Part shown: positions 62,901 to 64,000 of the stretch, piece after piece
How the letters are laid out: each line of letters begins with the position of its first letter
Numbering within the stretch: position 1 is the first letter of the stretch
Assembly (NCBI RefSeq): GCF_947497695.1
Contig: NZ_CANMHM010000006.1
Location: 86,773-150,772, forward strand
DNA length: 64,000 bases
Reading direction: 5' to 3'
Source of the DNA: an uncultured Polaribacter sp.
Lineage (GTDB): Bacteria > Bacteroidota > Bacteroidia > Flavobacteriales > Flavobacteriaceae
The notes under the pieces: generated by a model
What the model was told of the DNA's origin: nothing
What the model saw: only the letters and a program-made list of their open reading frames with translations
The model's database searches: none
Position numbers and translations under genes: made by a program

Positions 62901-64000
62901 AATTTAGGAAACGTATATACGTATACAGTTAGCGGTTCAGGAGCTTGTACAGGAGAAACAGATACAGCCACAGTAACGGTGACAACAAATCCTTTAGTTG
63001 CATTAGCTGCTGCAGAAACTACATTGTGTGCTGCAACTACATACACAGTTTCTTTAACTGTTACAGGTAACGCACCTTTTGTAGCAACAGGAACTGGAGC
63101 ACCAGGTGTTTGGGTTGGAAATAATTGGACTTCAGGAGTAATTAATGAAGGAACACCCTATAATATCAATATTCAAGATACTAATATATGTAATACACTT
63201 AACGTATCTGGAGCTTCACCAGTATGTAATACTGTTCCAGTAGCAAATAACGATCCAGTTAGTTTACCAGAAGATAATGGACTGACTAATATTGTAGTAT
63301 TGGGTAATGATACTTTTGGAGGCGATGGTCCATCCACAGGAACCATTACAATTACAAGTGGACCATCTAATGGTATTGCAGTAGTAAATAATGGAGGAAC
63401 ACCAAATGATCCAACAGATGATACAATAGATTATACACCAAATGCAAATTACAATGGACCAGACAGTATTACATACCAAATTTGTGATGCAGATGGCGAT
63501 TGTGATACAGCAACTGTTGTTTTAACAGTAACATCAGTAGATGATGTACCAGTAGCAAATAACGATCCAGTTAGTTTACCAGAAGATAATGGACTGACTA
63601 ATATTGTAGTATTGGGTAATGATACTTTTGGAGGCGATGGTCCATCCACAGGAACCATTACAATTACAAGTGGACCATCTAATGGTATTGCAGTAGTAAA
63701 TAATGGAGGAACACCAAATGATCCAACAGATGATACAATAGATTATACACCAAATGCAAATTATAACGGACCAGATAGTATTACATACCAAATCTGTGAT
63801 GCAGATGGCGATTGTGATACAGCAACTGTTGTTTTAACAGTTACATCAGTAGATGATGTACCAGTAGCAAATAACGATCCAGTTAGTTTACCAGAAGATA
63901 ATGGACTGACTAATATTGTAGTATTGGGTAATGATACTTTTGGAGGCGATGGTCCATCTACAGGAACCATTACAATTACAAGTGGACCATCTAATGGTAT
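59958..64000 (+). CDS. Giant secreted repeat protein, adhesin-like (3' end outside window)
   Basis: The frame is open from ATG 59958 to the window end (1347 codons visible). Signal peptide: [18 protein letters not shown]. Residues about 30-400 are Cys-containing beta-rich domains; PKD-like modules follow ([15 protein letters not shown] about 412, [15 protein letters not shown] about 510). Then five tandem 69-residue repeats (670-1014; [34 protein letters not shown], two Cys each) and, from residue 1094, cadherin/tandem-95-like 104-residue repeats ([40 protein letters not shown]). The architecture is that of T9SS-exported gliding or biofilm adhesins; a C-terminal sorting domain would lie outside. 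Domain functions are inferred. Confidence 0.85.
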   Translation, partial: MKESYFNLATRIKTICFVFFALLTISYSSAQVVCPLPGNPESGGATTLTWSSTPNGLLFSGGGPFPNTLSYAMCKEPTSTTFTLTASYIPVGCTVAWFRDDTPGNIDVWPTLPPIFLGTGLSITAPVPAPGSESMIFAFYYNTANACVGPSDDFPNSPNFEFFNGYLMYNRADTTPVLPADVNGGSLDLCLGETISVANINGTGNAGAISFWDGPYDGGGTKLSQTNSGQCGGCTEATFVPSSTGTYYIYGSQFTNCPSDPPVIVTIHDVPRIITQAVTTSTPVCAGDNITATAYEWGTTNPVVLGPNEEIHWINGGSYPGYPGGGCLSPGTVLQTGTSGTYTFAAGSISKIRARLYNTLTGCYQPSCGGETNLSGTTISPYAWINSIPTSICQGESVTFGASANNASNGWIAEYNWDFGTNATPQTVQLDGNPQASTTFNTTGSQNVTLTVRFKLWNGSSYDYCDGQFGAGTENINVTVNEGPSAITTGPTTACQFESTQFAAEPNGTYLWNFGSGASPATSTSSNPVVEWSTSGAKTVTLTSGVGSCETTQTINLTVFQSTNGLNHVVTQIQPSCNGASDGAFTFSNYVPNMTYTISWNYNPTVVLPTVANGCGAPTSTFNVTSNPFGLITIPNLPAGTYNCINLVTSDGCNDMTAFGNYLVNPAPLNAGTNGTLTECAGNTPTNAELFAALGGSPDTGGAWTNVGNVYTYTVSGSGACSGQTDTATVTVTFQTAPNAGTNGTLTECAGNTPTNAELFAALGGSPDTGGAWSNAGNVYTYTVTGSGACAGETDTATVTVSFTAAPNAGTNGTLTECAGNTPTNAELFAALGGSPDTGGAWTNVGNVYTYTVSGAGACAGQTDTATVTVTFQAAPNAGINGTLTECAGNTPTNAELFAALGGSPDTGGAWTNVGNVYTYTVSGSGACAGQTDTATVTVTFQAAPNAGTNGTLTECAGNTPTNAELFAALGGSPDTGGAWTNLGNVYTYTVSGSGACTGETDTATVTVTTNPLVALAAAETTLCAATTYTVSLTVTGNAPFVATGTGAPGVWVGNNWTSGVINEGTPYNINIQDTNICNTLNVSGASPVCNTVPVANNDPVSLPEDNGLTNIVVLGNDTFGGDGPSTGTITITSGPSNGIAVVNNGGTPNDPTDDTIDYTPNANYNGPDSITYQICDADGDCDTATVVLTVTSVDDVPVANNDPVSLPEDNGLTNIVVLGNDTFGGDGPSTGTITITSGPSNGIAVVNNGGTPNDPTDDTIDYTPNANYNGPDSITYQICDADGDCDTATVVLTVTSVDDVPVANNDPVSLPEDNGLTNIVVLGNDTFGGDGPSTGTITITSGPSNG
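61965..62999 (+). repeat. Five in-frame 207-bp repeats
   Basis: Unit starts at 61965, 62172, 62379, 62586 and 62793 (AATGCAGG...), each exactly 207 bp (69 codons), with few substitutions, mostly silent. Encodes the Cys-pair module of the giant protein. Confidence 0.93.
63237..64000 (+). repeat. Near-identical 312-bp repeats (two full, third cut by the window end)
   Basis: Unit starts at 63237, 63549 and 63861 (CCAGTAGCAAATAACGATCC), spacing exactly 312 bp (104 codons). The copies differ at only a handful of bases (for example TACAATGG versus TATAACGG), mostly silent. The array continues outside. Confidence 0.93.

Noticed and set aside
62159..63970. Minus-strand open frames (87, 88, 71, 69 residues) within the repeat gene
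   Set aside because: They repeat with the period of the plus-strand repeats and are antisense shadows of the adhesin coding sequence.

Overview
The window looks like chromosomal DNA of a marine-type Flavobacteriaceae (Bacteroidota; Polaribacter or Tenacibaculum-like, genus not provable from here). The support is very low G+C, A-rich leaders instead of Shine-Dalgarno sites, many Bacteroidota-type -7 promoter boxes (TAnnTTTG), a TonB-dependent receptor, a type IX secretion (T9SS) C-terminal sorting domain, and family content typical of the group (GSCFA, DUF1501/DUF1800, choice-of-anchor I, GxxExxY).

Layout. 1-9.1 kb: envelope proteins (receptor C-terminus, duplicated beta-helix lipoprotein, MORN-like protein, two paralogous small barrels, one 1125-residue outer-membrane protein). 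9.2-12.6 kb: ogt-tatD and a DEAD-box helicase. 12.6-14.6 kb: small accessory island with an orphan SUKH immunity-type gene and an HExxH lipoprotein, beside two roughly 110-130 bp imperfect palindromes. 14.7-23.5 kb: OmpA-like lipoprotein, apbE, a methyltransferase, a 448 bp GxxExxY unit bounded by 28 bp inverted repeats, map, gpmI and neighbours. 23.7-28.3 kb: DUF1800-DUF1501(T9SS)-GSCFA operon. 28.5-35.9 kb: alaS, M23 peptidase, MerR regulator, lemA-TPM-TPM operon. 35.6-41.3 kb: DUF423, a phosphoesterase/Omp85 fusion, MocA and XdhC. 41.5-47.3 kb: oxidative-damage repair cluster (msrB, glutaredoxin-like, selO, msrA fusion, aldo/keto reductase, a broken msrA paralogue, hydrolase-OsmC fusion). 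47.5-55.9 kb: HD-PycTM protein, GAF-like protein, der, choice-of-anchor lipoprotein, era. 56.1 kb: initiator tRNA. 56.2-59.5 kb: a gene desert of extreme AT content. 59.5-64 kb: promoter, long leader with five tandem hairpins, then a giant secreted repeat protein running off the window.

The observations I rate highest are: (i) the array of five C-loop hairpins whose stems differ in sequence but keep pairing, in the leader of the giant adhesin behind a gene desert of more than 3 kb; (ii) the GxxExxY unit whose left inverted repeat supplies the start codon of the next gene; (iii) an msrA paralogue broken by a deletion apparently between short repeats; (iv) an orphan HD-PycTM protein related to phage-defence effectors; (v) two period-8 repeat arrays placed directly before start codons. 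All are read by eye; no database search or folding program was run.
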